Assembly: GCF_030652515.1 (NCBI RefSeq)
Contig: NZ_JAUSAR010000131.1
Coordinates: 1-58,460, forward strand
Origin: Aquabacterium sp.
Lineage (GTDB): Bacteria > Pseudomonadota > Gammaproteobacteria > Burkholderiales > Burkholderiaceae_C
DNA: 58,460 nucleotides
Direction: 5' to 3'
Position 1 is the stretch's first letter. Each line of letters starts with the position of its first letter. Below the pieces are notes generated by a model. That model saw nothing but the letters and a program-made list of their open reading frames with translations, had not been told where the DNA came from and ran no database searches. Shown one piece after another: positions 27,037 to 36,317 of the stretch. A program made the position numbers and the translations under genes.

Positions 27037-28247
27037 GGGTGGTGTGATGGGTTGTCGAGCAGCGCGCGATAAGCGCTTTGGCCTGCCTCGAAGCTGTATC
27101 GGGCTGCCACGTCTTGCTGCGCCTGGATGCGCAGCGGGGCCATGGCCTGAGGCGCTTCAATTGCATCCACGATGGTGCGGGCCATCTCGACCGGGTCGAA
27201 GAAATCGACCAGCAAACCGTTGCGGCCATGCTCGATCACTTCTTGAACTGGCGCGGTGCGCGAGCCGATCACCAGGCAGCGGCTGGCCATGGCTTCCAGA
27301 CAAGACCAGGACAGCACGAAGGGGTAGGTGAGGTAGACGTGGGCGCTCGATACCTGCAGCACCTGGCGGTAAGCGTTGTAAGGCACCTTGCCCAGGAAGT
27401 GCGTGCGGGTGGGGTCCACGGGCACCTCGGCCAGCATCTTCTCGCGCCAGCTGGCGGCGTCTTTGGGGCGGCCGCCATAGCTGACGTCATCGCCGCCCAC
27501 GATGATGGTGTGGCAGTGGCGGTGCGCTTGCTGCACGCGTTGCAGGGCGCGCATGAAACTGTGGAAGCCTCGGTAAGGCTCCAGGTTGCGGGCCACGTAG
27601 GTGATGACCGGATCGCCCGCCTTCACGGTGTGGCCGTTGGGCAGGGTGAAGGTGGCGTGTGGGTCGGGGCCGAGCACCTGCGTGTCCACCCCTTCATGCG
27701 CCAGGTGGATCTTGGGTTGAAAGATGGGGGGGTGTCGGCTGCGTTGCCATTGCGTGGGGCTGATGCCGGTGTCGCAATGCGTCAGGTTCAGGGCGTGCAG
27801 GGCGTTCCAGGTGCGCATGCGCGTTTGCGCGTCAAAGCTCAAAGGGAACTCGGGGTCGAAGCCCGCATCGCCATCGGGCGTGCCGTAGTACCACTCGCAG
27901 AAGTGGATGAGTTTGGCGTTGGGGAACACGTCTTTGGCGTACAGCGTTTCGCCCCAACCGGGGTGGGCCATGATGACGTCGGGCACGAAGCCTTGGGCCT
28001 TGAGTTTGAGCAGCACGCGCGCCACCGCCTGGCCGTGCAGCACGGCGCCCTCCATCTGCCGGAGGTAGGGGTGCTGGTCTTTGCCGGTGGCGCGGTGCAG
28101 GTCGTAAGGCAACCAGCGCACCCCGTCCATGCCGGGGGCCGTGCGGCGGCCCAGGCCCAGGACTTCCCAGCCGGGTTGCTGTGCCCAGGATTGGGCGATG
28201 CGGCGGAACTGGCCGGGGAAGTTCTGGTGGATGATGAGGATGCGCAT
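27033..28247 (-). CDS. GT4-family glycosyltransferase
   Basis: A 404-residue GT-B glycosyltransferase. The N-terminal half has ILIIHQNFPGQFRRIAQ and PDVIMAHPGWGETLYAKDVFP. The C-terminal half has VITYVARNLEPYRGFHSFMRAL, IIVGGDDVSYGG and the donor-binding PFVLSWSCLEAMASRCLVIGS with NGLLVDFFDP, typical of GT4 (retaining, nucleotide-sugar dependent, cytoplasmic). It is flanked by the T1SS adaptor (four bases away) and the methyltransferase (overlap). Placement inside a secretion operon suggests it glycosylates the secreted protein or a surface glycan linked to it. This is inference. Confidence 0.9.
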   Translation of the reverse strand: MRILIIHQNFPGQFRRIAQSWAQQPGWEVLGLGRRTAPGMDGVRWLPYDLHRATGKDQHPYLRQMEGAVLHGQAVARVLLKLKAQGFVPDVIMAHPGWGETLYAKDVFPNAKLIHFCEWYYGTPDGDAGFDPEFPLSFDAQTRMRTWNALHALNLTHCDTGISPTQWQRSRHPPIFQPKIHLAHEGVDTQVLGPDPHATFTLPNGHTVKAGDPVITYVARNLEPYRGFHSFMRALQRVQQAHRHCHTIIVGGDDVSYGGRPKDAASWREKMLAEVPVDPTRTHFLGKVPYNAYRQVLQVSSAHVYLTYPFVLSWSCLEAMASRCLVIGSRTAPVQEVIEHGRNGLLVDFFDPVEMARTIVDAIEAPQAMAPLRIQAQQDVAARYSFEAGQSAYRALLDNPSHHP

Positions 28248-28251
28248 GGGT

Positions 28252-29760
28252 TCAACGCTCCCTCAAGCTTTCACTCGCATACGTCTGCACCGGGCTCAAC
28301 AAGTACTCAATCACCCTGCGCTGCCCCGTCTTGATCTCAGCGGTCACATTCATCCCCGGGCTGAGCTTGATGGCCTTGCCATCCACATTGATGTGATTGC
28401 GGTGCAGCTTGACCGTGGCCGGGAACACCGCTCCACCACCACTGCCCGTGGCTGAAGCACCCGCCCCTTCACTCCCAGCCTCCCCCCGCGCAGCCTGAGG
28501 CGCCCTCACCACCGCATCCGCCGTGATCGAGCTGACCGTGGCCGGCACCGTGCCATACCGCGTGAACGGAAACGTCTCCAGCTTGATCTCCACCACCTGG
28601 CCAGCGTTCACAAAGCCGATGTCCTTGTTCTCCAGCGTGACCTCGGCGGTCACGTCAGCCTGCTCGGGCACCACCACCATCAGCACCTGCGCGGGCGTGA
28701 CGACGCCACCCGTGGTGTGCACGGCCAGTTGCTGCACCGTGCCCGTGGTGGGCGCGGTCAAGCGCGTCAACCGCTCACGTTGCGTGGCCTTGCTCGCCTC
28801 TTGCACCAGTTGGCGCTGCTGCAAATCAGCCTTGGCATGGCGGTCGTTGAGCTTGTTGATGGTGTCGGCCACCCAAGCTGTGCGGGCTTGCTCGGCCTGC
28901 TGCAGCGCCGCCTTGGTCTCCTCAAGCCGCGCCCGGTAGGTGGCCAGGTCCTTCTCCATCTCGATGCGGGCGCGGGTGCGGTCTTGGCCGGCATGCTGGC
29001 TGACAAAACCCTGTCTGGACAGCTCCGTGAAATCATCCTCGCGCTTTTGCAGCAACGGCAGCGTGGTGTGGAGCTTGGCGATCTGCTCGCGCACGGTGCC
29101 AATCTCGGTGCGCTTGGCCACGATGTCGGCCTGCAGCTTGGCGCGCTGTGCTTGCAGGTCTTGCCATTCGGCGCTGAGCTGGGCCTGCGCTTGTGCACGT
29201 TGATCGCCGCTCAAGGCTTCGGCTTCCGCCTTGACTTCAGGCAGCTTGGGCGCCGATGTGCCCGACTTGGCCGTGAACGCCGCCAGCAAGGCCTGCGTGC
29301 GCCAGGCTTCCGACAGCGCCCCGGCCCGCTCCTGCGTCACGCGGCTGCTGTCGGCCTGGGCCACGGTGGGGTCCAGCTCGATCAAGACATCGCCCGCTTT
29401 GACCTTGTCACCATCGCGCACATGGATGGCCTTGACCACGCTGGCCTCCAGCGGCTGGATCAGCTTGGTGCCTTCGCTGACCTCGATGCGGCCGGGCGCC
29501 ACCGCCACGATGTCGATCTTGCCGAAGCAGGCCCACAGCACGGCGATGCAGAACAGGCTGATGACCGCCCAGATGACGCGGCGCGGGGCCGGGGGGGGTG
29601 GTGTCTCTTGCAGGCTCAGGGCCGCAGGCAGGAAGGCAGTTTCATCGGCCAGGCGGGCGGGGCCGGCCATCTCGTGGCGGTGCTTCCACACCTCGGAGAA
29701 AATGGCCTTGTAGCGGCCCAGCAGCTCGCGGGTAGGGTGTTTGGCAACTTCAGCACTCAT
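28252..29760 (-). CDS. type I secretion membrane-fusion (HlyD-family) adaptor
   Basis: A 502-residue periplasmic adaptor. A cytoplasmic start (to ~60) leads to one membrane helix (VIWAVISLFCIAVLWACFG) and the lipoyl/barrel part GRIEVSEGTKLIQPLEASVVKAI. A long coiled-coil region follows (~135-330, rich in Gln/Ala/Glu), then a second lipoyl half (TAPTTGTVQQLAVHTTGG, MVVVPEQADVTAEVTLENKDIGFV). A Gly/Ser-rich insert lies near 430. The end ERRVIEYLLSPVQTY-type region matches HlyD. ATG 29760 overlaps the stop of the ABC gene. It links the ABC transporter to a TolC-like channel not seen here. Confidence 0.93.
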   Translation of the reverse strand: MSAEVAKHPTRELLGRYKAIFSEVWKHRHEMAGPARLADETAFLPAALSLQETPPPPAPRRVIWAVISLFCIAVLWACFGKIDIVAVAPGRIEVSEGTKLIQPLEASVVKAIHVRDGDKVKAGDVLIELDPTVAQADSSRVTQERAGALSEAWRTQALLAAFTAKSGTSAPKLPEVKAEAEALSGDQRAQAQAQLSAEWQDLQAQRAKLQADIVAKRTEIGTVREQIAKLHTTLPLLQKREDDFTELSRQGFVSQHAGQDRTRARIEMEKDLATYRARLEETKAALQQAEQARTAWVADTINKLNDRHAKADLQQRQLVQEASKATQRERLTRLTAPTTGTVQQLAVHTTGGVVTPAQVLMVVVPEQADVTAEVTLENKDIGFVNAGQVVEIKLETFPFTRYGTVPATVSSITADAVVRAPQAARGEAGSEGAGASATGSGGGAVFPATVKLHRNHINVDGKAIKLSPGMNVTAEIKTGQRRVIEYLLSPVQTYASESLRER

Positions 29761-31982
29761 GCTTGACCTTCGGTGGGGTGGTCGCCTTGCTGCATGCTCC
29801 ACAAATAGGCATACAGCCCCTTGGGCCGCTTGACCAGCTCGTCGTGCGTGCCAGCCTCCACAATGCGGCCGCGCTCCATGGCGACGATGCGGTTGGCGTG
29901 GCGCACGGCACTCAGGCGGTGGGCAATGATGATCACGGTGCGGCCCTTGCTGATCAGCGCCATGTTGCGCTGGATGATGGCCTCGCTTTCATAATCCAGC
30001 GCGCTGGTGGCCTCGTCAAAGATCAGCACTCGCGGGTTGGTGAACAAGGCGCGGGCGATGGCCACGCGCTGGCGCTGGCCGCCGCTCAGCGAGGCGCCTT
30101 GCTCGCCCACGATGGTGTCGTAGCCTTCGGGCAGCTCGCTGATGAAGTCGTGAGCCCCGGCCATGCGCGCGGCCTGGATGACGACCTCGATGGGCGCGGC
30201 CGGGTCAGAGATGGCGATGTTCTCGCGCACGCTGCGGTTGAACAGGAAGTTGTCTTGCAGCACCACGCCGATCTGGCGGCGAAGTTGCGCGGCATCGACC
30301 AGGCTGATGTCGATGCCATCGATCAGCACGCGGCCTTGCTCGGGCACATACAAGCGTTGCACCAGCTTGGTCAGCGTGCTTTTGCCCGAGCCGCTGCGCC
30401 CGATGATGCCGATGATTTCACCGGGCTTCACATCCAGCCCCACGTTCTGCAACACGGGCGCGGCCTCGGGCCGGTAGCGGAAGGTGACCTGGTCCAGCGT
30501 GATGCGGCCCTTGATGGGCGGCAGTTGCGCGGCGGTGGTGGGCGGCACTTCGGTGCGGGTGTCCAGGATGTCGCCCAGGCGCTGCATGGAGATGCCGGTT
30601 TGCTGAAAATCGGTCCACATCTGCGCCATGCGCATGATGGGTTGCGAGACGCGGCCCGCGAACATGTTGAAGGCCACGAACTGGCCCACTGTCAGCTCGT
30701 GGTTCATGACCAGCTTGGCGCCGTACCAAAGCGTGGCGGCGTTCACCAGCTTGCCGATCAGGTTGATGCCTTCATGCGCCCAGGTGGCCAGGTTCTGCGT
30801 CTTGAAGCTGGCCGACACGTAGCCCGCCAGTTGGTTGTCCCAGCGGCGGGCCATGGCGGGCTCCAGCGCATTGGCCTTGACGGTCTGGATGCCGGTGATG
30901 GTCTCGACCAGCAGGGACTGGTTCTCGGCACCGCGCGCGAACTTCTCGTTCAGGCGGCCGCGCAGCACGGGCACGATGCTCAGGGTCAGGGCGCAGTACA
31001 GCGGCAGGCTGATCAGCACGATCAGCGTCAGTGGCACGCTGTAGAGGAACATCACGGCGATGAACAGGATGGAGAAGACGACATCCAGCACCAGGGTCAG
31101 GGCCTGGCCGGTCAAAAAGCTGCGGATGTTCTCCAGCTCGCGCACGCGGGCCACCGAATCGCCCACGCGGCGGGCCTGGAAGTAGGCCAGGGGCAGGCGC
31201 AGCAGGTGCCTGAACAGGCGCGAGCCCAGCTCCACGTCGATGCGGCTGGTGGTGTGGCTGAACACGTAGGATCGCAAGCCGGTGAGCAGGCTCTCGAACA
31301 GCACCACCACCACCAGGCCCATGACCAGCACATCGAGCGTGGTCAGGCCCTTGTGCACCAGCACCTTGTCCATCACCACCTGGAAGAACAGGGGGCTGAC
31401 CAGGGCGAACAGTTGCAGGAACAGCGAGACCGTGAGCACCTCGCCCAGCAGCTTGCGGTATTTGACCAGGCTGGGGATGAACCAGGTGAAGTCGAACTTG
31501 GCCAGATCGCCCGCCAGGCTGGCGCGGCTGGTGGCCAGCAGCAGCAAACCGGTGCCGCTGGGCGCCCATTGCTGCAGGAAGGCTTCGACAGGTTCGATGG
31601 TGGGGCGGCCGCCGCCTTCCATCGACGGGTCTTGAAACAGCACGCGCTGGCCATCGCATTGGGCCAGCAGCACCCAGCGTTCGCCACCGTCGGCATCCAC
31701 CAGTTTGGCCAGGGCGGGCAAGGGGGCCAGCGAGAGGCGGTCGGCCTGCGTGCGGCTGATCTTGGCCTTCAAGCCCAGTTGTTTGGCGGCGCCCAGCAGT
31801 TCGTCGTCGCTGGCTTGCACGCTGGCGGTGAGGCCACGCTCGTGCATCAGGGTGTCGGGGTCGGCCGCGATGTGGTGCAGGCGGGCCAGCAAACAAAGGG
31901 CTGGCCAGGGCTGGGGCGGGTGGCTCGAGGCGGAATCGGACGGCGAAACGTCTTCCGCCCTCGGAATGACGGAGGACTGCAT
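29757..31982 (-). CDS. type I secretion ABC transporter (HlyB type) with degenerate C39-like domain
   Basis: A 741-residue exporter. Residues ~20-150 form a C39-like domain; the catalytic Cys motif (QxxxxDCG) is absent, as in HlyB, so it should bind but not cut substrates. The membrane domain (~180-450) includes [21 protein letters not shown]. The ATPase has Walker [10 protein letters not shown], signature [15 protein letters not shown], Walker [13 protein letters not shown] and H-loop AHRLS. It powers export of the RTX protein encoded five genes downstream. It starts the hlyB-hlyD-GT4-methyltransferase run, each gene coupled by overlap or a gap of four bases. Confidence 0.95.
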   Translation of the reverse strand: MQSSVIPRAEDVSPSDSASSHPPQPWPALCLLARLHHIAADPDTLMHERGLTASVQASDDELLGAAKQLGLKAKISRTQADRLSLAPLPALAKLVDADGGERWVLLAQCDGQRVLFQDPSMEGGGRPTIEPVEAFLQQWAPSGTGLLLLATSRASLAGDLAKFDFTWFIPSLVKYRKLLGEVLTVSLFLQLFALVSPLFFQVVMDKVLVHKGLTTLDVLVMGLVVVVLFESLLTGLRSYVFSHTTSRIDVELGSRLFRHLLRLPLAYFQARRVGDSVARVRELENIRSFLTGQALTLVLDVVFSILFIAVMFLYSVPLTLIVLISLPLYCALTLSIVPVLRGRLNEKFARGAENQSLLVETITGIQTVKANALEPAMARRWDNQLAGYVSASFKTQNLATWAHEGINLIGKLVNAATLWYGAKLVMNHELTVGQFVAFNMFAGRVSQPIMRMAQMWTDFQQTGISMQRLGDILDTRTEVPPTTAAQLPPIKGRITLDQVTFRYRPEAAPVLQNVGLDVKPGEIIGIIGRSGSGKSTLTKLVQRLYVPEQGRVLIDGIDISLVDAAQLRRQIGVVLQDNFLFNRSVRENIAISDPAAPIEVVIQAARMAGAHDFISELPEGYDTIVGEQGASLSGGQRQRVAIARALFTNPRVLIFDEATSALDYESEAIIQRNMALISKGRTVIIIAHRLSAVRHANRIVAMERGRIVEAGTHDELVKRPKGLYAYLWSMQQGDHPTEGQA

Positions 31983-32104
31983 GACTGGCTACCTACCCTG
32001 TGTTTCTAATGTGAACGAGCCATTATCGAAGTGGCTGCATGACAAGCGACTCACCCTGATGGGGGTTATGTGAATATTCATGTAAAAAATGTTGCGCGCC
32101 CATG

Positions 32105-32131
32105 AAAAAAGCCGGGCATGCGCCCGGCTTG
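32105..32131 (-). terminator. intrinsic terminator between the Slam pair and the exporter operon
   Basis: GCCGGGC-ATGC-GCCCGGC stem-loop (32111-32128) with A6 at 32105-32110, giving a T6 tract on the minus strand. It lies about 25 bases behind the Slam-partner stop and shows that the Slam pair is a separate transcript from the exporter genes. Confidence 0.88.
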
Positions 32132-32155
32132 ACCTTGTCCTGCTGCAGCAGATGT

Positions 32156-33274
32156 TTACTGCGATCCAGCCCCCGAAGGCGGGCTCGGCGTCGGTGTGGT
32201 GCTTGGGGTGGGCTGCTTGAATGCGATGAACGGATCCACATGGTGGACATTGTTCTTGGTGATGTCGGCGATGCCGCCCACGGCCGCGGCCTGGGTGCCA
32301 TAAAACGCGCCTCTGACCGAGCCGCTGATGTTGTTCGAGTCCAGCGCGGTGATGCTGCCCGTGGTCGAGTTGAACTGCGCACCGGAGATGCTGCCCGAGG
32401 CCGAGAAGCCGATGGCGCCATTGGCGTCCGCACCGTTGTTCCAAATGCCGGTCCAGGAACTCTGTCCGAAGTTCACGGTCATGGTCATGGGGGCCAGGCT
32501 GGCCTGCTGGTTGACCAATGAGTGGCCGTTGTAGGTGGCCACAACATTGCCCAGCCGCAAGGCCGCAATGTCGGTGATGGACGTGGTGTAGCCAATCACG
32601 CCACTGTGGCCGACGCCCTGCACGGTCGCATTACTTTCGGTGTTGCCGTCCGAAATGTAGGAGATGAGTTGGTAGAAGCTGACGGGAGCTGGCGCGTTTG
32701 TCGGTGCGTCAGGCGAAGCGATCAAGGTCAACTTGGTGAATTCCAGGTTGCTGATGCGCGTGTAGGTGCCGTCTTCTTGCCGCGTGAGCTGCACTGCGGT
32801 CGGTGGAGGGTAGACGCCAGTGACCGCGTTCATTTGCAGCACAAGGGTGTCTGGCAGCAGCTCGCCCGCTGACGCTGGCGAGACTGCCGTGCCAGTCAGG
32901 GTGACAGGATGAGCCCGGTCATCGGTCACCGGGGTGCCGTTGTTGATCAGGGTGTAGAACGCGCCAAATCCCACAAGTTCAGGCGGGGACGTGACCACCT
33001 CAGGCGGTGTCACGCCCGGTGGCGTGGCGGCCTGCGGCAACGTGCGGTAAAGCTCGGACGTGCCTGGCAACTGAGCCAATGGCGGATTGCCAGCCGCAGG
33101 CGGCTCGAATTCCGTCCAGGGGCCCCAGCCACTGACCGAGTCCTGGGCGATGGTCACATCGCCGTACAGCTTGACGCTGTTCAGTTCCGCGCTGGTGGGC
33201 GCGGCCCCGGCCTGGCTTTGCAACAACAGGGTGGCCACGGCCAGGCTGAGTGCTTTGAGATAGTGGTTCTTCAT
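32156..33274 (-). CDS. exported TbpB-barrel-like protein, probable Slam substrate
   Basis: A 372-residue exported protein. Its signal peptide (MKNHYLKALSLAVATLLLQ, cleavage near AGA-APT) has no lipobox Cys. The C-terminal part (~225-345) has the beta-barrel pattern of transferrin-binding-protein-B-like proteins: MTMTVNFGQSSWTGIWNN, GSISGAQFNST, then GSVRGAFYGTQAAAVGGIA. The last block matches the usual G.F.GP.A.E.GG signature. The C-terminus is a Pro/Thr/Ser-rich tail. It lies 18 bases behind a Slam-like gene. Slam proteins move such barrels to the cell surface or release them. The ligand (heme, transferrin or other) is unknown. Confidence 0.75.
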   Translation of the reverse strand: MKNHYLKALSLAVATLLLQSQAGAAPTSAELNSVKLYGDVTIAQDSVSGWGPWTEFEPPAAGNPPLAQLPGTSELYRTLPQAATPPGVTPPEVVTSPPELVGFGAFYTLINNGTPVTDDRAHPVTLTGTAVSPASAGELLPDTLVLQMNAVTGVYPPPTAVQLTRQEDGTYTRISNLEFTKLTLIASPDAPTNAPAPVSFYQLISYISDGNTESNATVQGVGHSGVIGYTTSITDIAALRLGNVVATYNGHSLVNQQASLAPMTMTVNFGQSSWTGIWNNGADANGAIGFSASGSISGAQFNSTTGSITALDSNNISGSVRGAFYGTQAAAVGGIADITKNNVHHVDPFIAFKQPTPSTTPTPSPPSGAGSQ

Positions 33275-33292
33275 GAGTGAAACTTCCTTACT

Positions 33293-34573
33293 TCAGTAGC
33301 TGCGGCCCAACGTGATCTGCACCAGGTTGCGGTTGTATTCGTACAAGGCGAGATTGGCTTGGTTTTGAATGACGGTGAATGTGGCTGAGCCTTGCCACTT
33401 CTCCAGCCAGCCTGTTTTGTATTGGTGGTTGGCACCGAACTCAAGTCGGTATTCGTCTTCGCGGCGGGCGATCCCGTAGAAGGGCTCCACGCCGATGTAG
33501 CCACTGTGGCGCCAGGCGGCGCGGGCGAACAGGTCGCCGCCCTCCCAGGCGTTTTGACGACCGCCAAAGAAGACTTCATAACCGTTGTTGCTGAAGCGGT
33601 CCAGTTGGGCTTCTTCGTCGAACATGCGGGCGCCCGCTTGCAGCGTCAGGCGGTTCTTGTTGAACAGGCCGCCATAGCTGAAACCGCCGGAGCTGTAATG
33701 GCTGTCACGGCCTTGATCGTCGGGTTGCGCGAAGTTGCGGTAGGCCAGTTGGGCATCGGCCGTGATTTCGTGGCCAGAGTTCAGGCGCCAGGTGGCCGAG
33801 GGCGACACCGAGGTGTACAGGGCCAGCTTGCGGTCACCCAGGGTCAGACGGTCGGCCTGGAAGTTGAGGTTGCCGCGCCAGTTCTTGCCCATGATCAGCG
33901 CGGGGCCGGTGGCGGCGGTGAGCACGCCCAGGTTGTATTCACTCAGGCGGCCATAGCCTTTGTAGTAAACACCGAGCTGGCTGTTCCAGCCAAAGCGGCC
34001 GGTGGATTCGCCGGAGCGCACCGGCGTGGGCGACATCCAGGCGTGGCTCACGCCGGCTTGCAGGGCATAGCCGCCATCGGCTCGGGCGGTGGAGCCTGGC
34101 TCCAGCACCAGGCCGCCAGGCAGCACGGCGTTGTCCGGGCCGGCGTTGACGTTGCTGTCGTACACGGCGCCGAGGGACAGGCTGTAGTTCAGCTTGTGGG
34201 GGCGGCCAAAGTTGGCGGCTTCGTCAAGCTCCAGCTGCTTGATGAAGGACAGCACCGACAGGCGCACGGCCTCCGGGGTGTTGGGGTCGTCCAGCACCTT
34301 TTGCGCTTGGGCCTTGGCCTTGGCGAAGTTCAGGGTGCGGTAGTAGGCCACGGCCACTTCAAGCCGGGCACGGTTGAGCGTCGGGTTGGCGGCCAGGATG
34401 GTTTCCAGCGTTTCGATGGCGCTGTAAGGCCGACCGGTTTCGCGCTGGTAGAGACCTTCGCGGTATTGGGCTTCCACCGAGGAGGAAGCAGATTGCGCTT
34501 GGGCGTTGAACGCGCCGAGGCAAGACAGGCCGGTTGCCATGACGACCACACGCAAAGAACAAATACCACGCAT
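33293..34573 (-). CDS. Slam-like outer-membrane protein (TPR + DUF560 barrel)
   Basis: A 426-residue protein with a signal peptide (MRGICSLRVVVMATGLSCLG, cleavage near AQA). A TPR region covers ~30-125 (YREGLYQRETGRPYSAIE, LNRARLEVAVAYYRTLNFAKA). After it comes a beta-barrel of alternating aromatic/hydrophobic strands, NYSLSLGAVYDSNVNAG to the C-terminal YEYNRNLVQITLGRSY with a terminal aromatic residue. This fits surface lipoprotein assembly modulators (Slam, DUF560), which translocate lipidated or soluble barrel proteins across the outer membrane. ATG 34573 is chosen over 34591 because GGAG lies eight bases before it. Its partner follows directly. Confidence 0.78.
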   Translation of the reverse strand: MRGICSLRVVVMATGLSCLGAFNAQAQSASSSVEAQYREGLYQRETGRPYSAIETLETILAANPTLNRARLEVAVAYYRTLNFAKAKAQAQKVLDDPNTPEAVRLSVLSFIKQLELDEAANFGRPHKLNYSLSLGAVYDSNVNAGPDNAVLPGGLVLEPGSTARADGGYALQAGVSHAWMSPTPVRSGESTGRFGWNSQLGVYYKGYGRLSEYNLGVLTAATGPALIMGKNWRGNLNFQADRLTLGDRKLALYTSVSPSATWRLNSGHEITADAQLAYRNFAQPDDQGRDSHYSSGGFSYGGLFNKNRLTLQAGARMFDEEAQLDRFSNNGYEVFFGGRQNAWEGGDLFARAAWRHSGYIGVEPFYGIARREDEYRLEFGANHQYKTGWLEKWQGSATFTVIQNQANLALYEYNRNLVQITLGRSY

Positions 34574-34624
34574 CTGAGGAACTCCACACATCTTTAAGGA
34601 ATGAGGGCCGATTGTGGAGTTCCG

Positions 34625-34704
34625 CCCGCGATGTGTCGATCCCTTACCTACACGGAATTGACGGGGTAATGCCTAGGTCTCCCCGCATCCGGGGGGTGCT
34701 AGGC
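34625..34704. promoter_or_regulatory. control region between Slam gene and ferritin-like gene
   Basis: It contains ACCTACAC...GCCTAGGT half-sites on the plus strand flanking AATTGACGGGGTAA (34646-34679), an imperfect palindrome. A hairpin at 34671-34704 (GCCTAG...CTAGGC outside, CCCCGCATCCGGGG inside) overlaps the TAG stop of the ferritin-like gene. The hairpin may end that gene's transcript. The half-sites may be an operator for the Slam operon. Confidence 0.4.
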
Positions 34705-35532
34705 AACGCTGCGGTTCATTTCTTTGCGGAAACGGTTGAGATCTTGCACGCTGGCGAAGCTGCGGCCCATGATCAGGCTCATGTTGTGCAGGATGCGGTC
34801 GACGACTTTCGTTTCCCACACGGCGTCGAAGTTGATCTGGCGGTCCAGCCAGTGCTCCAGCCATTGCGGATCGGGCAGGCGCGACTGGATGGTGTCGCGC
34901 GGGAACAGCTTGGCGCTGACGTGCAGGTTGGTGGGGTGCAGGGCCTGGGCCGTGCGCCGTGCGCTGGCCATGAGCACGCCCACCTTGGCAAACGCGGCCT
35001 TGGCTTCATCGCCGAACTTGTTGATGGCGCGCTTCATGTAGCGCAGGTAGGCCCCGCCGTGCCGGGCTTCGTCCTTGGCGAGGGTTTCGTAGATGGCCTT
35101 GATGACGGGTTCGGTGTGCCACTCGGCGGCGCGGCGGTACCAGTGGTTCAGGCGGATCTCGCCGCAAAAGTGCAGCATCAGGGTCTCCAAAGCGGGCGCG
35201 GGGTCGAAGTCGAAACGGACCTCGTGCAACTCCTCCTCGGTGGGCGCGAGTTCGGGGCGAAAGCGCCGCAGGTATTCCATCAGCACCAGTGAATGCTTTT
35301 GCTCTTCAAAGAACCACACGCTCATGAAGGCGGAGAAGTCGCTGTCATCGCGGTTGTCGCGCAGGAACATCTCGGTGGCGGGCAGGGCGGCCCATTCCGT
35401 GATGGCGTTCATCTTGATGGTCTGGGCTTGTTCGTCCGTCAGCTGGCTGGCGTCGAACTGGTCCCAGGGGATGTCCGTGTCCATGTTCCATCGGACGGAC
35501 TCGAGTTGCTTGAAGAGTTCAGGGTAAAGCAT
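34699..35532 (-). CDS. ferritin-like di-iron protein (acyl-ACP desaturase type fold)
   Basis: A 277-residue helical protein. Two EExxH-like motifs, FFEEQKHSLVLMEYL near 82 and LAKDEARHGGAYLRYM near 173, provide a di-iron site. HFCGEIRLNHWYRRAAEWH between them fits the ferritin-like / stearoyl-ACP-desaturase fold. ATG 35532 follows TGGAGA; the longer frame has no support. Members of this group act as desaturases, oxygenases or oxidative-stress proteins. The neighbourhood (glutathione peroxidase, Cfa operon) favours a lipid or redox role. Substrate not known. Confidence 0.8.
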   Translation of the reverse strand: MLYPELFKQLESVRWNMDTDIPWDQFDASQLTDEQAQTIKMNAITEWAALPATEMFLRDNRDDSDFSAFMSVWFFEEQKHSLVLMEYLRRFRPELAPTEEELHEVRFDFDPAPALETLMLHFCGEIRLNHWYRRAAEWHTEPVIKAIYETLAKDEARHGGAYLRYMKRAINKFGDEAKAAFAKVGVLMASARRTAQALHPTNLHVSAKLFPRDTIQSRLPDPQWLEHWLDRQINFDAVWETKVVDRILHNMSLIMGRSFASVQDLNRFRKEMNRSVA

Positions 35533-35643
35533 GGTGATCTCCAAATACTGCGAACAGCCTACCCGACAATTTTGACAGTGTGGCTGCAATGAAGACGTTG
35601 GCATGGGTTTGTGGTGTGATGTGATTCCCCACTTCGAAAGGCG

Positions 35644-36243
35644 ATGTCCATGCGTGCAAGTCGTTACTCCTGTTTGATGCTGGCCTCAGCCTTGATCGGC
35701 GTCGTGCCCGTGGTGTGTCTGGCGGCCGAGGCCGCGCCTGCCGCTGCCACCGCCGCACCCTGTCCGGTTTTGTTGGACAAGACCTTCCCGCGCCTGCAGG
35801 ATGAAAAACCCCAGTCGCTTTGCCAGTACGCGGGCAAAGTCGTGCTGGTGGTGAACACGGCCAGCTATTGCGGTTTCACGCCGCAGTTCAAGGGCCTGGA
35901 AGCGCTTTACGCCAAATACAAGGACCGGGGTTTGGTGGTGCTGGGCTTTCCGTCGAATGATTTTGGCAACCAGGATCCGGGCAACGCCAAGCAGATCGCC
36001 GATTTCTGCGAGAACACCTATGGCGTCAAGTTCCCGATGTTTGGCAAAAGCCACGTGCGCGGTGACGAGGTGAACCCGCTGCACGCCAGCCTGATCAAGC
36101 TCACCGGCACCACGCCCAAGTGGAACTTCTACAAGTACCTGATCGCCCGCGACGGCCGCACGGTGACGGCCTACAGCAGCCTCACCACGCCGGATGACCG
36201 TGATCTTGTGGCGGAAGTGGAGAAACTCTTGGCTGCAAAATAA
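35644..36243 (+). CDS. glutathione peroxidase, exported
   Basis: A 199-residue thiol peroxidase. The peroxidatic Cys is in VNTASYCGFTPQF near 78 (Cys form, not selenocysteine). The Gln/Trp partners are in LGFPSNDFGNQDPG near 101 and KWNFYKYLI near 160, so the tetrad is complete. An N-terminal signal peptide (SYSCLMLASALIGVVPVVCLA-like region) implies a periplasmic location. These enzymes reduce lipid and hydrogen peroxides. It lies just before the lipid-modification operon, on the same strand, with a 74-base gap. Start ATG 35644 or 35650. Confidence 0.92.
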   Translation: MSMRASRYSCLMLASALIGVVPVVCLAAEAAPAAATAAPCPVLLDKTFPRLQDEKPQSLCQYAGKVVLVVNTASYCGFTPQFKGLEALYAKYKDRGLVVLGFPSNDFGNQDPGNAKQIADFCENTYGVKFPMFGKSHVRGDEVNPLHASLIKLTGTTPKWNFYKYLIARDGRTVTAYSSLTTPDDRDLVAEVEKLLAAK

Positions 36244-36317
36244 TTACTGATGAGTTACGATATGAACTAGTCGGTAATTTATTGGGTCGCGCATCGTCGG
36301 CCACAGGAGCAAAGCCA

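Noticed and set aside
29757..31982. The HlyB-type exporter as the processing peptidase for the double-glycine peptide
   Set aside because: Its C39-like domain has no catalytic Cys motif, and the peptide gene is 26 kb away.
29763..32009. A 748-codon open frame on the plus strand
   Set aside because: Mirror of the ABC exporter gene; its text is repetitive His/Gln/Gly sequence without domains.
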